Part shown: positions 18,894 through 28,456 of the stretch, piece by piece
Layout of the letters: each line of letters starts with the position of its first letter
Numbering within the stretch: the stretch's first letter is position 1
Assembly: GCA_003134045.1 (NCBI GenBank)
Contig: PLAH01000161.1
Span: forward strand, 21,464 to 85,463
Direction of reading: 5' to 3'
Source of the DNA: Gammaproteobacteria bacterium
GTDB taxonomy: Bacteria; Pseudomonadota; Gammaproteobacteria; Steroidobacterales; Steroidobacteraceae
DNA length: 64,000 nt
Program-made: the position numbers and the translations under genes
Notes under the pieces: generated by a model
Databases searched by the model: none
What the model was told of the DNA's origin: nothing
Seen by the model: the letters and a program-made list of their open reading frames with translations, nothing else

Positions 18894-18940
18894 CAATCAG
18901 ACAGCTTTTCGACGACGCCTCAGCCATCCATGTTTGCCGC
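18894..18940 (-). pseudogene. Fragment of a second brnA-like antitoxin 3' end
   Basis: Reverse complement GGCAAACATGGATGGCTGAGGCGTCGTCGAAAAGCTGTCTGATTGAC resembles the 3' end of the brnA gene at 20810. Confidence 0.55.
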
Positions 18941-19296
18941 CGGCGTCCCCGCAAATAGTCATCCAGGACTTCATACTCTCGCCGCTGTGGCTGACGGTCA
19001 AAGCTGGCTCAGCCTTTACCTGGACCGATCAGAACCAAGAGCCCCCACACGTTGGTGAGCGATACCGGGCAGTTCCGCTCAAGAGCCGTGGACACGAATG
19101 AGAACTTCAAGTTCAAGTTCAAGTTCAACGGGGCGATCGCGACCTGCATAGCCGACTCCAAGGGCGGTAGGGCGACCTGCAAGGTGCCAAGCACGTTCTC
19201 ATGGAGGCGCTGGGTGAGACGCTGTGGCAGGCGCAGCGCAGCGGCCGAGCGCCGAATGAGGCGCTGTATCTGCGGCGAGCGAACGCGCGTCTGGCT

Positions 19297-20256
19297 TCAG
19301 GAACATCGCGATGAGGACGCATCGTAACGGCGACGCGGCCGATTCTCCCCTTTCTGCGCATACATTCGTCGATCAGCATGATCGAAAACCAACTCGAACT
19401 CCAGGCCATCGACAGGGCATAGACCGACTCCGACGCTGCATGACGCAGCGAGTCGGTGACCTTGAATCATCATCGGCTGCTCGACGATTGCCTTTAGACG
19501 CGCATCGAGGGTCTGAGCCGGAGCGTCGCTATGTGTCGATTGTATAAGGACGGCAAACTCATCGCCGCCCAGTCGGGCGACTGTGTCTTCGGCCCGCAGT
19601 TGCCGCCTTAGACGCGAACCAACCGTGCGCAACAGATCATCGCCCGCGCGATGTCCAAATGTGTCGTTGACAAGCTTGAAGTCGTCGAGGTCGATGAGCG
19701 CAAGAGAGAATTCGTGAGCGTCGCGACGCGCGCGCTCCACCGCCTGCCCAAAGTGATCGATGAGAAGACGCCGATTCGGTAACCCAGTCAGGGCATCGTG
19801 GAATGCATTGTGCGCGAGTTCCTCGAGGCGATTACGCTCGTCGTTGATATCCCGCATCACGCCTACATAGTACCGCGTGCCACCATCCTCGGTCAGCGGA
19901 GCCATATTCAATTCGCTCCAGAACCACGAGTCGTCCGTCTTAGAGTAACTGCGCAGTTCGACTTGCAGCTCGCTGCCACGGCGCATGGCCTGTTGAAGGT
20001 GCGCCAGTGCGCGCTCATTGTCCTTGCCGGCATGCACTGCCCACCAGTCGGTGCGACGGATCTCCTCTGCCGCATAGCCAGTGCGCTTCGAAAATGCCCG
20101 ATTGACGAATCGAACGGACGGATTGCGCTCATCACACGCGAAAACCATGATCGGCGCTGCACTCGCCTCGATGATCTGCTGGCAAAGCCGAGGCGAAAGG
20201 CCGGCACTGCCTTCCATTTCACCTTTGACACGAATATCGAACGTCGCTTGCTCCAT
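19297..20256 (-). CDS. PAS-GGDEF diguanylate cyclase
   Basis: PAS-like VFACDERNPSVRFVNRAFSKRTGYAAEEI then DALTGLPNRRLL...TVARLGGDEFAVLIQ. Confidence 0.93.
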   Translation of the reverse strand: MEQATFDIRVKGEMEGSAGLSPRLCQQIIEASAAPIMVFACDERNPSVRFVNRAFSKRTGYAAEEIRRTDWWAVHAGKDNERALAHLQQAMRRGSELQVELRSYSKTDDSWFWSELNMAPLTEDGGTRYYVGVMRDINDERNRLEELAHNAFHDALTGLPNRRLLIDHFGQAVERARRDAHEFSLALIDLDDFKLVNDTFGHRAGDDLLRTVGSRLRRQLRAEDTVARLGGDEFAVLIQSTHSDAPAQTLDARLKAIVEQPMMIQGHRLAASCSVGVGLCPVDGLEFELVFDHADRRMYAQKGENRPRRRYDASSSRCS

Positions 20257-20605
20257 CTCTCAAGCCCTCATTGGCTTCTGACAATGACCCCAGGTTATGT
20301 TCGCCCCCCGCAGTGCAATATTCGTAGATACCCTTAAAACGACAGGGAGAACCACCCGGTCGATAGGAACTGCATCACAGTTTTAGAATCTTCTCGATCT
20401 GATGTTTAGCCCATAACTCGAAAGCGGCGTAAATCTCGGCGAGGCCAATGACGGACGGAAGAGACCTCCGTGAACGAGCTCAAGGGAGGGACCGATCGAC
20501 GGAATCGGTCAATAGACCGGCTGTAGCCGCATAGAGACTGTGGGAACCAGGCAATGAGCCCGGGTGTGTCCCAAGACAACGTAGGGACACGCCGGCAACA
20601 AAAAG

Positions 20606-20745
20606 TGGAGCGGGCGACGGGAATCGAACCCACACGGGAGGCGCTTCCGAGCCTTGAAAACAAGCGGTTTGGCGAGATGGCGGATCCCAAGTGTGATGGG
20701 CGTGTGAATTTTCGTGTTACGTGGGGCCACGTACGGCTACGTGAG
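20606..20745 (-). repeat. tRNA-Gly 3'-end repeat with att-like tail (copy e)
   Basis: TGGAGCGGGCGACGGGAATCGAACCCAC; GTGTGA at 20691 and 20702. Confidence 0.85.
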
Positions 20746-20809
20746 ACAACACCCGGACTCCTGATGCTCTTGGCGGCATTGCCGGCCAGTCGCACAGTTG
20801 GCTGTTCGA

Positions 20810-21085
20810 TCAGACGGCTTTCGACAGCGCCTCAGCCATACGTGTCTGCCAGCCAGGACCCGTGGCCTTCCAGCGCGCCAATGTCTCCGGTGGCAAACGC
20901 AGAGAGATCGATGTACGCGCCCTGCCCGACTTCGGTCGCCCGCGAGGCTTCATCATTTTGGCTGCGGTTGCGGCGCCGAAGATTTCCGGCAACACCTCGC
21001 GCGCCTTGCGAGCGCGTGCAAAGGTCTCCTTCGTCCAGGCCGGGTTCTCGCGATCGACCTTCCCGGGATTAGGCTTGCGCTTCAT
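20810..21085 (-). CDS. brnA: BrnA antitoxin
   Basis: KMMKPRGRPKSGRARTSISLRLPPETLARWKATGPGWQTRMAEALSKAV; partner BrnT upstream. Confidence 0.85.
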   Translation of the reverse strand: MKRKPNPGKVDRENPAWTKETFARARKAREVLPEIFGAATAAKMMKPRGRPKSGRARTSISLRLPPETLARWKATGPGWQTRMAEALSKAV

Positions 21086-21338
21086 ATCGTTTCACCTCGC
21101 GTTTGTTGGCCTTGCGCAGGCTGATCACATGCGCCTTTTGGGCGCGCGGCGTGAATACCATCATATGCAATCGATCTCCGATCAGACCTAATGCCTGAAA
21201 TCGCCGTTCACCGTAGTCCTTTCGAAGATCCTCGACTATGAGCGCGCTGTCCCATTCGAACTCGGCCGCCAATTCGAACGAGATGCCCCGCGCGAGCAAA
21301 TTCTTCTCGCTCTTGGCTGAGTCGAAGCTGATATGCAT
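21069..21338 (-). CDS. brnT: BrnT toxin
   Basis: ISFDSAKSEKNLLARGISFELAAEFEWDSALIVEDLRKDYGERRFQALGLIGDRLHMMVFTPR...HVISLRKANKREVKRYE. Confidence 0.9.
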   Translation of the reverse strand: MHISFDSAKSEKNLLARGISFELAAEFEWDSALIVEDLRKDYGERRFQALGLIGDRLHMMVFTPRAQKAHVISLRKANKREVKRYEAQA

Positions 21339-21346
21339 TTTTTATT

Positions 21347-21362
21347 GTATATACGTATATAC
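21347..21362. promoter_or_regulatory. Perfect 16-bp palindrome GTATATACGTATATAC upstream of brnTA
   Basis: Self-complementary, 8 bp upstream of the brnT start. Confidence 0.65.
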
Positions 21363-21513
21363 GGTAATGCAACCACCTTCCTAAGCGCGCTGCGTTCGGC
21401 CATTCATCAGAGGAGGTTGCGAATCCGCGCGCCGCGACGCGGCGCTTTCGGCCAACTGCAGGCATTCGGGTTGCTGAAATGGCGGCTCCAGAGCGGCCGG
21501 TGGCCAACGCGCT

Positions 21514-22500
21514 CTAATTGAACGCCGCCACGAGTGCGCGTATCGCGTCCGGTCGGGTCACCATGTCCGAATGGCCCAGGCCCGGAATGATGGTTACCGG
21601 TATATCGGAACGCTGCGATTGAAACTCAGCCTTCAACCTCTCGGCGTCGAGGAGTTCGTCTGAACCGCCGACAAGAACCTGTACAGGGCGAACGGCCCGG
21701 CGAATATCAGCGAGATAATCGTCCCCGGCTCCAAAATTTCTCTGCATGCGCCACGAGTAGGTCCTGGTCGCCGAATCGGTATTTTCAGGTACTGGGAAGG
21801 CAAGCACCGGTAAGCCGTCCCACAAATGCACACCAAAATGATTCAGTATTGTGAGACCAATGATTCGACCCGTTGATACGACCGCCCAGCTTTGCGGTAC
21901 CGCCGATTTTGGTTCCGACTGTCTGACAGACGGAGCGTTGTAGCGCAGATAGGGCGAAACCAGCAGGTACCGGTCCACCGTCTGACCGACCGAAGACTCG
22001 GCCGCAAAACGCAAGCCAAACGCGGCCCCCGATGAGAACCCCAAGACCGTCCACGAACAGTTTGGAAAATGTGGCTTCTCGTTCGTGATGAGGTCCGCTA
22101 AGTCATCATCGAGTTGACCGACATAGACGATGTCACCGTGAGGACGGTTTGCACCGTGCCCTCGCAGATCTGGAACGAGTACAGTGACCCCCACCCGCTG
22201 CAGCGCCAGCGCAAGCGGATGCATATCCACACTGCTACCCGCCGATCCGTGCAGCAGCACGGCAGCGTTCCTACCGGACGCTCGGTACTCGCGGTAGGAC
22301 AGGAGCGCTCCGTCGCGTGCTTTGTAACGGAGCAACCCTGGCAACGCGTGGATATCAATGGCCGAGAATGGCTCCGTAATGGCAGTAGCCGCGGCCGGTG
22401 GCTTCGCCGTACCGAAGGTAATCAGCCCCATAACGACTGCGCTCCAAACGAACAGAGAGATGCACACGCGGCGCAGAAGTCGTTTCAAGTTCACTTTCAT
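21514..22500 (-). CDS. Alpha/beta hydrolase with N-terminal membrane anchor
   Basis: MKVNLKRLLRRVCISLFVWSAVVMGLITFG...AAVLLHGSAGSSVDMHPLALALQRVGVTVLVPDLRGHG...VLGFSSGAAFGLRFAA. Confidence 0.85.
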   Translation of the reverse strand: MKVNLKRLLRRVCISLFVWSAVVMGLITFGTAKPPAAATAITEPFSAIDIHALPGLLRYKARDGALLSYREYRASGRNAAVLLHGSAGSSVDMHPLALALQRVGVTVLVPDLRGHGANRPHGDIVYVGQLDDDLADLITNEKPHFPNCSWTVLGFSSGAAFGLRFAAESSVGQTVDRYLLVSPYLRYNAPSVRQSEPKSAVPQSWAVVSTGRIIGLTILNHFGVHLWDGLPVLAFPVPENTDSATRTYSWRMQRNFGAGDDYLADIRRAVRPVQVLVGGSDELLDAERLKAEFQSQRSDIPVTIIPGLGHSDMVTRPDAIRALVAAFN

Positions 22501-22501
22501 T

Positions 22502-22520
22502 GGGTGTACAGTGTACACCC
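22502..22520. promoter_or_regulatory. TetR-type operator, perfect 9-1-9 palindrome GGGTGTACA-G-TGTACACCC
   Basis: Lies between the divergent hydrolase (start 22500) and TetR gene (start 22549). Confidence 0.75.
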
Positions 22521-22548
22521 TAAGGCTACTTGGTACGCAATCTAGCTC

Positions 22549-23154
22549 ATGCCCCAACTGAAAACGCAGTCAACCCGAGAGAAGCTCCTCGCCGTCGCGC
22601 TCGAACTCATGGAAGGTCCCGAAGGCGTTGACGGCGTCACAATGCGCGGCGTCGCCGCCTCCGCGGGCGTGACAACGATGGCAACCTACAAGCATTTTCA
22701 AAATCGCGACGCGCTCTTGCGGGCCGCTACGGCCGCCGAGTACCCGCGCATCGCAGGCTATTTCTCCCGGGCAAACGCGCGGACGGAAGTTCCTGGGTTG
22801 CGGGGAATGCTTGGCTACTTGAACTACGCGCTGGATCATCCGCAGCTCTTCAGATACATGTTTTCAAACCATCGTGACGATGCCTTTGTATTCCCGCGCG
22901 ACCTCCAAGGAAGCAAATCGCCAACCTTTAACGTCTTACAAAAGGTCGTTTCCGAATTGATGGACCGCCGCGTCCTTCAGCCGGACGACGTCGCCGAGAC
23001 CGCACTGAGCATTTGGGCGCACGCGCACGGGCTCGTCATCTTGTATCTATGTGGGCGGATCACGGCGCCGCGCGCCACGTTTCAAAAGCTGTACATGCGC
23101 TCGTTGGACCGTTTACTACACGGACTGGCGGTACGCACTGCCAACAAAGGCTAA
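22549..23154 (+). CDS. TetR/AcrR-family regulator
   Basis: TREKLLAVALELMEGPEGVDGVTMRGVAASAGVTTMATYKHFQNRDALLRAA. Confidence 0.92.
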   Translation: MPQLKTQSTREKLLAVALELMEGPEGVDGVTMRGVAASAGVTTMATYKHFQNRDALLRAATAAEYPRIAGYFSRANARTEVPGLRGMLGYLNYALDHPQLFRYMFSNHRDDAFVFPRDLQGSKSPTFNVLQKVVSELMDRRVLQPDDVAETALSIWAHAHGLVILYLCGRITAPRATFQKLYMRSLDRLLHGLAVRTANKG

Positions 23155-23434
23155 GAACAGTGAAATGGTCTGCAGAAAGCTGGCGTTCTCGACCGTCGCC
23201 TTCGGGTCAAGAGTACGCGTTGGCGATTGGCACCGACATCGTGGGCTCCCTGCCGTTCGTGGGTTGCGGTAGGCTACGCGAGCGATGGATGAATCCATTC
23301 CCATTTCTGAACCTTCATGCGCTTTTAAAAAATGAAGCTCAACCGGCGGCGATAGATGGGCCGGTCGGAGCGCGCGCACAAGCTTCCGGATGGGGCCAGT
23401 GTGATATTGCAATTCGGTTGCGTAGCGGTGAACC

Positions 23435-23776
23435 ATGATCGAATCGTGCTGCCATTGCGGCGCGGTGAAACTATAAATCCTTACCGCCCCGGAAGTAGTG
23501 ACCGACTGCAATTGCTCCATATGCCGGCGCTACGGCGTTTTGTGGGCCTATTACTCTCCCGCCGACGTTCGCATTATCGCGACGGAGGGCGCGACGCAGC
23601 GCTATCTGTGGGGCGATAAGATGATTTGCTTCCACCGCTGCCAGAACTGTGGCTGCATCACTCACTGGGCGGACCTGGATCCGGCGTATGACCGCATGGG
23701 CGTAAACGCGCGACTCATGGCACCCGACGTTCTCGCGGCAGCACGCCGGCGTCTTGTCGATAATGCCAACAAGTAA
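23435..23776 (+). pseudogene. GFA/CENP-V-type zinc protein with an in-frame TAA
   Basis: MIESCCHCGAVKL* (TAA 23474-23476) then same frame ILTAPEVVTDCNCSICRRYGVLWAYY...HRCQNCGCITHW. Confidence 0.75.
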
Positions 23777-24005
23777 ACATTTTTCGAAGTGTGACAACAG
23801 AATAGCGTTAGATGGATTGGAAGCCCGGGACCATCTATTCAATCTTTCCAAATAGTGGCCCTGGTTGAGAATGCTTCCGCCTCAGAAATCGCGCTTATGG
23901 GAAAGTTTCTTGTTCTTCACAGTCTCATAGCTGCCGTTCGTCACCGTCCGTTGTGGGTCGTCGATGGCCGACGGCGACCATCAAAGATCGCGAACGCACA
24001 CGACC

Positions 24006-24190
24006 TTGGGATTCACACAAACCATTTTTGGAAAGTGCTGCGTGTGACTGTACGTGTGAATGCTGGGCAATGCGGGGATGTGCGTGAGGCCACGAGACCG
24101 CCTCCCAGTCATCGTCGATTCCCAAGACTTTCCCACAGGATCAATGTCTTGACCCCAATCTCATGTCCCTACGTGACCTGAGCTAGCCTG
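24006..24190. repeat. Element-end repeat left of copy f, shared with the left flank of copy g
   Basis: CGTGTGAAT...GGGCAATGCGGGGAT...GTGAGGCCA(C/T)GAGACCGCC...TTCCCAAGACTTTCCCA..GGATCAATGTCTTGACCCCAATCT occurs here and at 34512-34622. Confidence 0.8.
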
Positions 24191-24194
24191 GAAG

Positions 24195-24335
24195 TGGAGC
24201 GGGCGATGGGAATCGAACCCACGGGGAAGGAGCGTCCGGATCTAGAAAACAAGCGGTTTGATGCGAATGCTGATGCCAAGTGTGATTAGCGTGTGAATTT
24301 TCGCGGTATGTGGGGCAACGTAAGGCTACGAAGGG
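24195..24335 (-). repeat. tRNA-Gly 3'-end repeat with att-like tail (copy f)
   Basis: TGGAGCGGGCGATGGGAATCGAACCCAC; GTGTGA at 24280 and 24291. Confidence 0.85.
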
Positions 24336-24465
24336 ATACATCGCCATCTCGCCCCCTCAATTCTCCGATAGGCGGACAATGCAGCAATCTCTCCATGAAG
24401 CGCAGGAATCGCGTCGCACTCGGCTCGGGCACCACTCCAATAGGTGGGAATTTCATCCGCGATCC

Positions 24466-25002
24466 CTAATCGTTGATCTTTGCCGTGAAACCGATTCCCC
24501 GGCGCTTGGGCTCGGGCTCCTTCATCAGGCTACGGATCACGTCAAACACCACCTTGAAGTGCCGATCGTACTTATTCTCCAACGCCACGAGTTTGTGCGC
24601 CAAATCTTGGTGCGTTGAGACTACCTGTCGCAGGCGAATAAACGCCCTCATGATCTCGATGTTTACTTGGACGGCGCGTTCACTTGTAAGGACGGAGGAC
24701 AGCATGGCGATTCCCTGTTCCGTGAAAACGTACGCTGCATACTTCCGGTGCCTTCCGCGCCCGGTTTTTAAGGCGCCAGATTGGCTCCTTAAAGAAGCAG
24801 ACTCCTCAACCGCAAGTTGGAACATGAAATCGGCCGGAAAGCGACCCGGATTGCGACGCACTGCACGGGTAAGCGCCTTTGTCGCCACCTGATACAAAGC
24901 GGCGAGGTCAGAATCAAGCAGTACCCTCTGGCCACGAATGACGAGGATGTTCCGCATGATCGCGTCGGTATCGACAGTAACTGACCTGGTGCTGGCCATC
25001 AT
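24466..25002 (-). CDS. ORF6N-domain DNA-binding protein
   Basis: [53 protein letters not shown]...[19 protein letters not shown]. Confidence 0.88.
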   Translation of the reverse strand: MMASTRSVTVDTDAIMRNILVIRGQRVLLDSDLAALYQVATKALTRAVRRNPGRFPADFMFQLAVEESASLRSQSGALKTGRGRHRKYAAYVFTEQGIAMLSSVLTSERAVQVNIEIMRAFIRLRQVVSTHQDLAHKLVALENKYDRHFKVVFDVIRSLMKEPEPKRRGIGFTAKIND

Positions 25003-25149
25003 GCAACTGTAAACCGTCCGGGTGCTGCCATCCTCAGCACAAATGGAGGTGATCAGGCAGATTGAGCGCTCGCTTTCGGCCAATGGCGGGCGTTGGAGGT
25101 ACCAAAATGACCGCCTCGAAGCGGCCAGTAAGATATAGTCACAGCCGAA

Positions 25150-25380
25150 ATGGAAATCACACACAGTCAGATCCTCTGGCAAGTATTGCTGAACGTGGCC
25201 AGCGCAGTGTGCTTTGTGACCGCAATTACTTGGATTCGAGCGACCTACGCAATGTATAAATCCGGGGAAGCTCGCCCCCTGCAACTGCCATTTCCGGTTT
25301 TCATGATGCTGGATATTTCCACGATTATCATGCGAATGAATCGAGATCGATTGCCGCCCAACATGGAATTGGGCCTCTAG
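25150..25380 (+). CDS. Small hypothetical protein
   Basis: 76-aa ORF with a hydrophobic N-terminal segment. Confidence 0.3.
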   Translation: MEITHSQILWQVLLNVASAVCFVTAITWIRATYAMYKSGEARPLQLPFPVFMMLDISTIIMRMNRDRLPPNMELGL

Positions 25381-25552
25381 AAAATACGGTTTGAATCGAT
25401 CATAACGGGTAATTACATGGAGGCGTTCATGCTGTTCATGTTCGGTTTTATAGCGATAATGTTGGCGTTTCTGGTTCCACACTAAGCACGGTGATTGCGC
25501 CGACAATTGAAGACGGGCTCTCAGGCAGAAAGCGAACGACGCGGAGACTCAA

Positions 25553-25987
25553 GTGAAATGTCCAAGATGCAGCGTGGATCTGTTGCCGACGATACGGCAC
25601 AAGATCAAGGTTAACTACTGTCAGTCCTGCAAAGGAATGTGGCTCGAGCACAATGAACTTGAAGAATTGGAAGATGAGGTCTTTGATTTCGGCGATCGCT
25701 GGAAGGGAAGTTTGGTATTTAGTTCAGCCGCTACGACTCACAAGTGCCCGGAATGTAGCGCTCTCCTCCAGAGGTTCAAGTACAGACTTTACGATGTGGA
25801 AATGGAGTTCTGTCCGAACCAACATGGCTACTGGCTGGATGATGACGAGGACACAAGAGTTTTGGATCTGATGAAAAGAGAGGAAGTGGATCTACAACGA
25901 AAATTGCTCGCAGAAGACCAATGGACCGCGACCTTAAGACACATGCGCTCTCCGTCATTTTTTAGAAAACTGCGGGATCTGTTTTAA
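25553..25987 (+). CDS. zf-TFIIB-type zinc-ribbon protein
   Basis: MKCPRCSVDLLPTIRHKIKVNYCQSCKGMWLEHNELEEL; second CPECSALLQRF...FCPNQHGYWLD. Confidence 0.85.
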   Translation: MKCPRCSVDLLPTIRHKIKVNYCQSCKGMWLEHNELEELEDEVFDFGDRWKGSLVFSSAATTHKCPECSALLQRFKYRLYDVEMEFCPNQHGYWLDDDEDTRVLDLMKREEVDLQRKLLAEDQWTATLRHMRSPSFFRKLRDLF

Positions 25988-26220
25988 TAGTAATCTTAAG
26001 GGGCTGGGGCTTGGTCGTGTGCGGACCGGATGCGAATTCGGAGTGCAACCGGGAGTCTCACATCGTAGTTGGCGGCAAGCCGGCGATCAATCTCCAAAGA
26101 AACGGTCCCGCCAATCAGCTATGAATTGATGCCGCAGCCCTCGCCGCGCTGCCCGTAAGCCGCCGCTCGCGACAGACCGGAATGGGTTGAGTCCAGCCAC
26201 CTGCGATCGCTCTCGCTACG

Positions 26221-26281
26221 AGTGGAGCGTGGGAATCACACAAATTATTTTTGTGCAGTGCTGCGTGTGACTGTACGGCAA
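26221..26281. repeat. Degenerate att-like sequence
   Basis: GTGGAGCG-TGGGAATCACACAAATTATTTTTG...AGTGCTGCGTGTGACTGTACG; second part matches 24010-24054. Confidence 0.5.
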
Positions 26282-26284
26282 GCC

Positions 26285-26510
26285 TGCGGTGAACTGCGCG
26301 GAGAGATTCAGGCGCAGCGCCCCGGACAGCCCGGCCCCGGCGTCGCTTTCATCGGATGGCTCCGCTGCCCCACCCCCCGCTGCCACTTCCTGGGACTTGG
26401 CGAGGGCCTTCAGCGCCTTCTTGTCCTCGGCGCGAATCAGCCCGCGCGTAATTGCCACCCGGCCGTCATGTTCGACAGTCAAGAGAATGCCGGCGATCTT
26501 CACCGCTCGC
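26285..26510 (-). pseudogene. ParB-like partition protein fragment
   Basis: ILLTVEHDGRVAITRGLIRAEDKKALKALAKSQEVAAG...AGAGLSGALRLNLSAQFTA resembles the region before the C-terminus of plasmid-type ParB. Confidence 0.4.
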
Positions 26511-26514
26511 GCGC

Positions 26515-26831
26515 CAGCCCGTGAGTTGCTCAAGCGCGCGAAAATACTCGCCGCGAAGAACGACACGTCGGTAAACGCGCTATTCAACGCCGAATTGCGC
26601 TACCTAGTCGAGACTTTCGAGGCGGCGGAGGCCAGCGGCAACCGAAACTTTATGACATTGCTGGATTTCTCCCTGGGGCGCATTGATGACCGCAAGACCA
26701 TGGACGCTTTGGGCATCGATACCGACGAAGACCTATTCCTACTCATGGCCGGGGCTCACCTGCCGATGCCACGCCTTGCTGAAGCGGATACCCGTCGTAT
26801 GGCCGAGATCCTGAGCACCTTGCATAAATAA
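26515..26831 (+). CDS. Small protein, possible antitoxin (5' end uncertain)
   Basis: ARELLKRAKILAAKNDTSVNALFNAELRYLVE...GIDTDEDLFLLMAGAHLPMPRL. Confidence 0.35.
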
Positions 26832-26834
26832 GGT

Positions 26835-27755
26835 GACGGGGATGAGCGTCATAGGCGTCGGCCTGCACATAGCCCCGGTAGTCGGCGAGGACGGTCAAGG
26901 GCGCATCCCGAGATCGAGACCGGGAAAACTTGTAAACGATCAGTGGCGGCCCGTGCCGGTGATCCGTCGCGTAGACCCAGAGCTTTCCCTCGACGGTCGT
27001 CCTTCGAGCCGGGTCATCGTTCTGCAGCGGCAAGGTCGTGTCGTCGGTATAAATGTGCCCGGAATCGAGTACTTTGCGCATCATCCGTCGGTGCAGATCC
27101 TCCAGCAGCGGATAGCACTGCATCAGCCACTCGGACATGAGGGTGTGGGACAACTCGATCCCGAGGCGTCGAAGTCTGCCGGCAATCCGGAACAGCGGCA
27201 GGCCATCGGCAAATTTACTGACGATCAAATAGGCCAGCAGGCTGGCAGAGGCCATGCTCTTGGGGATCGGCGGCAAGACCAGACGGGGTGCGCGGACCAC
27301 AGCCCCATGGCAGCGGCCGCAGGAATACTTCCTGCGCCGTGTCTCGTGGACTTCGAGCCGAGCCGGGATGTAATGCAGTTGCTCCGAGGCCTCGTGACCG
27401 AAACGGCTCATGGCATCGCCGCAGCAGGGACAGATCTTCTGCGTCTCGGGGACATCGATCTCTTCGATCACCCGAGGCAGGTTGCACAGCACCCGAACGG
27501 CTCGACGCCGTTCGCCGGTGGCCGAACTCGTGTTGCTGCGCTCGGGGTGGGTGCAGACGCCGGAACCTCGATCACAACGCTGCCATCGACAAAAAGGCCC
27601 AGCTGATCGACGTTGATGTGCTCGCTCTTGGGTCCGAATTGCCACTTGAGCAGCCGGTGCAGGTTCGCCTTGAGCGACTCGATCAACTGCCGTTGCTCAT
27701 CGAGCATGAAGTGCAGCGTCTTCACATCGGTCGGGTAAGTTGCAGCGCTGGCCAC
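26835..27755 (-). pseudogene. tnpC: IS66-family transposase TnpC, frameshifted and C-terminally truncated
   Basis: N-part LHFMLDEQRQLIESLKANLHRLLKWQFGPKSEHI in one frame; ICPCCGDAMSRFGHEASEQLHYIPARLEVHETRRRKYSCGRCHGAV...LADYRGYVQADAYDA in another. Confidence 0.88.
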
Positions 27756-27766
27756 GCCAATATTTT

Positions 27767-27793
27767 ATCAAACACTTCGGTGAGAGAAAGGCC
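27767..27793 (+). repeat. 27-bp direct repeat, left copy
   Basis: ATCAAACACTTCGGTGAGAGAAAGGCC; one mismatch to 31522-31548. Confidence 0.85.
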
Positions 27794-27968
27794 TCGCAAA
27801 AGATATTTGCAGCACTCATGGCGGCGGTGCGTGCAAAGAAAGGATGCGTCATCGGTATGGCACTGATGATGTTGGTGGTCGTCAGGCCCCTGCATTGGGA
27901 TATCGGGGTACGTCCTCTCCTCGATACGTTGGCCGAGCGCCTCTAGCGTAAGGCCTACATGGGGGTAT

Positions 27969-28364
27969 CTAAGGCACCTTGAAATCGAATCGCGTGTGGC
28001 AGCCCGAGCAGTCGTTTACGGAGGCCTGATGCTGGTGATGGCACAAGTTACAATCGGTTTCGGTGCCGTAATGCGGATTGTTGTGCGGATTGGTCGGCTT
28101 AAACTCTGCGGTCTTCGACGCCAAGGCGGCCGAGGCGTGGCACGTCTGGCAGGTTTCCATGCGCACCGGCGCACTTCTTGCCGCCGCGACATGGCAGCTT
28201 GCGCATTTGACACCGGCGAGGCTGTGCACTTGGTCGAGTTGCCGTTCCGGGCCGCGCGGGGGAGTCTCGGTACGGGCGACACCCACCAGTGAAGCAGCTG
28301 CGATGACGAGTAAGCCTGCGAACATGAGGTAGCGTAACGCGTTGATGATGCGAGGGGCTTTCAC
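27969..28364 (-). CDS. Periplasmic tetraheme cytochrome c3-family protein
   Basis: Signal peptide; four CXXCH: CASCH, CQTCH, CNLCH, CSGCH. Confidence 0.9.
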   Translation of the reverse strand: MKAPRIINALRYLMFAGLLVIAAASLVGVARTETPPRGPERQLDQVHSLAGVKCASCHVAAARSAPVRMETCQTCHASAALASKTAEFKPTNPHNNPHYGTETDCNLCHHQHQASVNDCSGCHTRFDFKVP

Positions 28365-28456
28365 GGTTTAGGATCTCTTCTGGGCAAGCACAAGGCGCGT
28401 GGAGTTCATGTTCCCGAGGGGTATGTAGGCGAGCGCAATCTTAAAACTCTGCACGG

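Noticed and set aside
23013-23438. 141-aa ORF between TetR and GFA genes
   Set aside because: Overlaps the TetR 3' end in another frame and has no recognisable motif.
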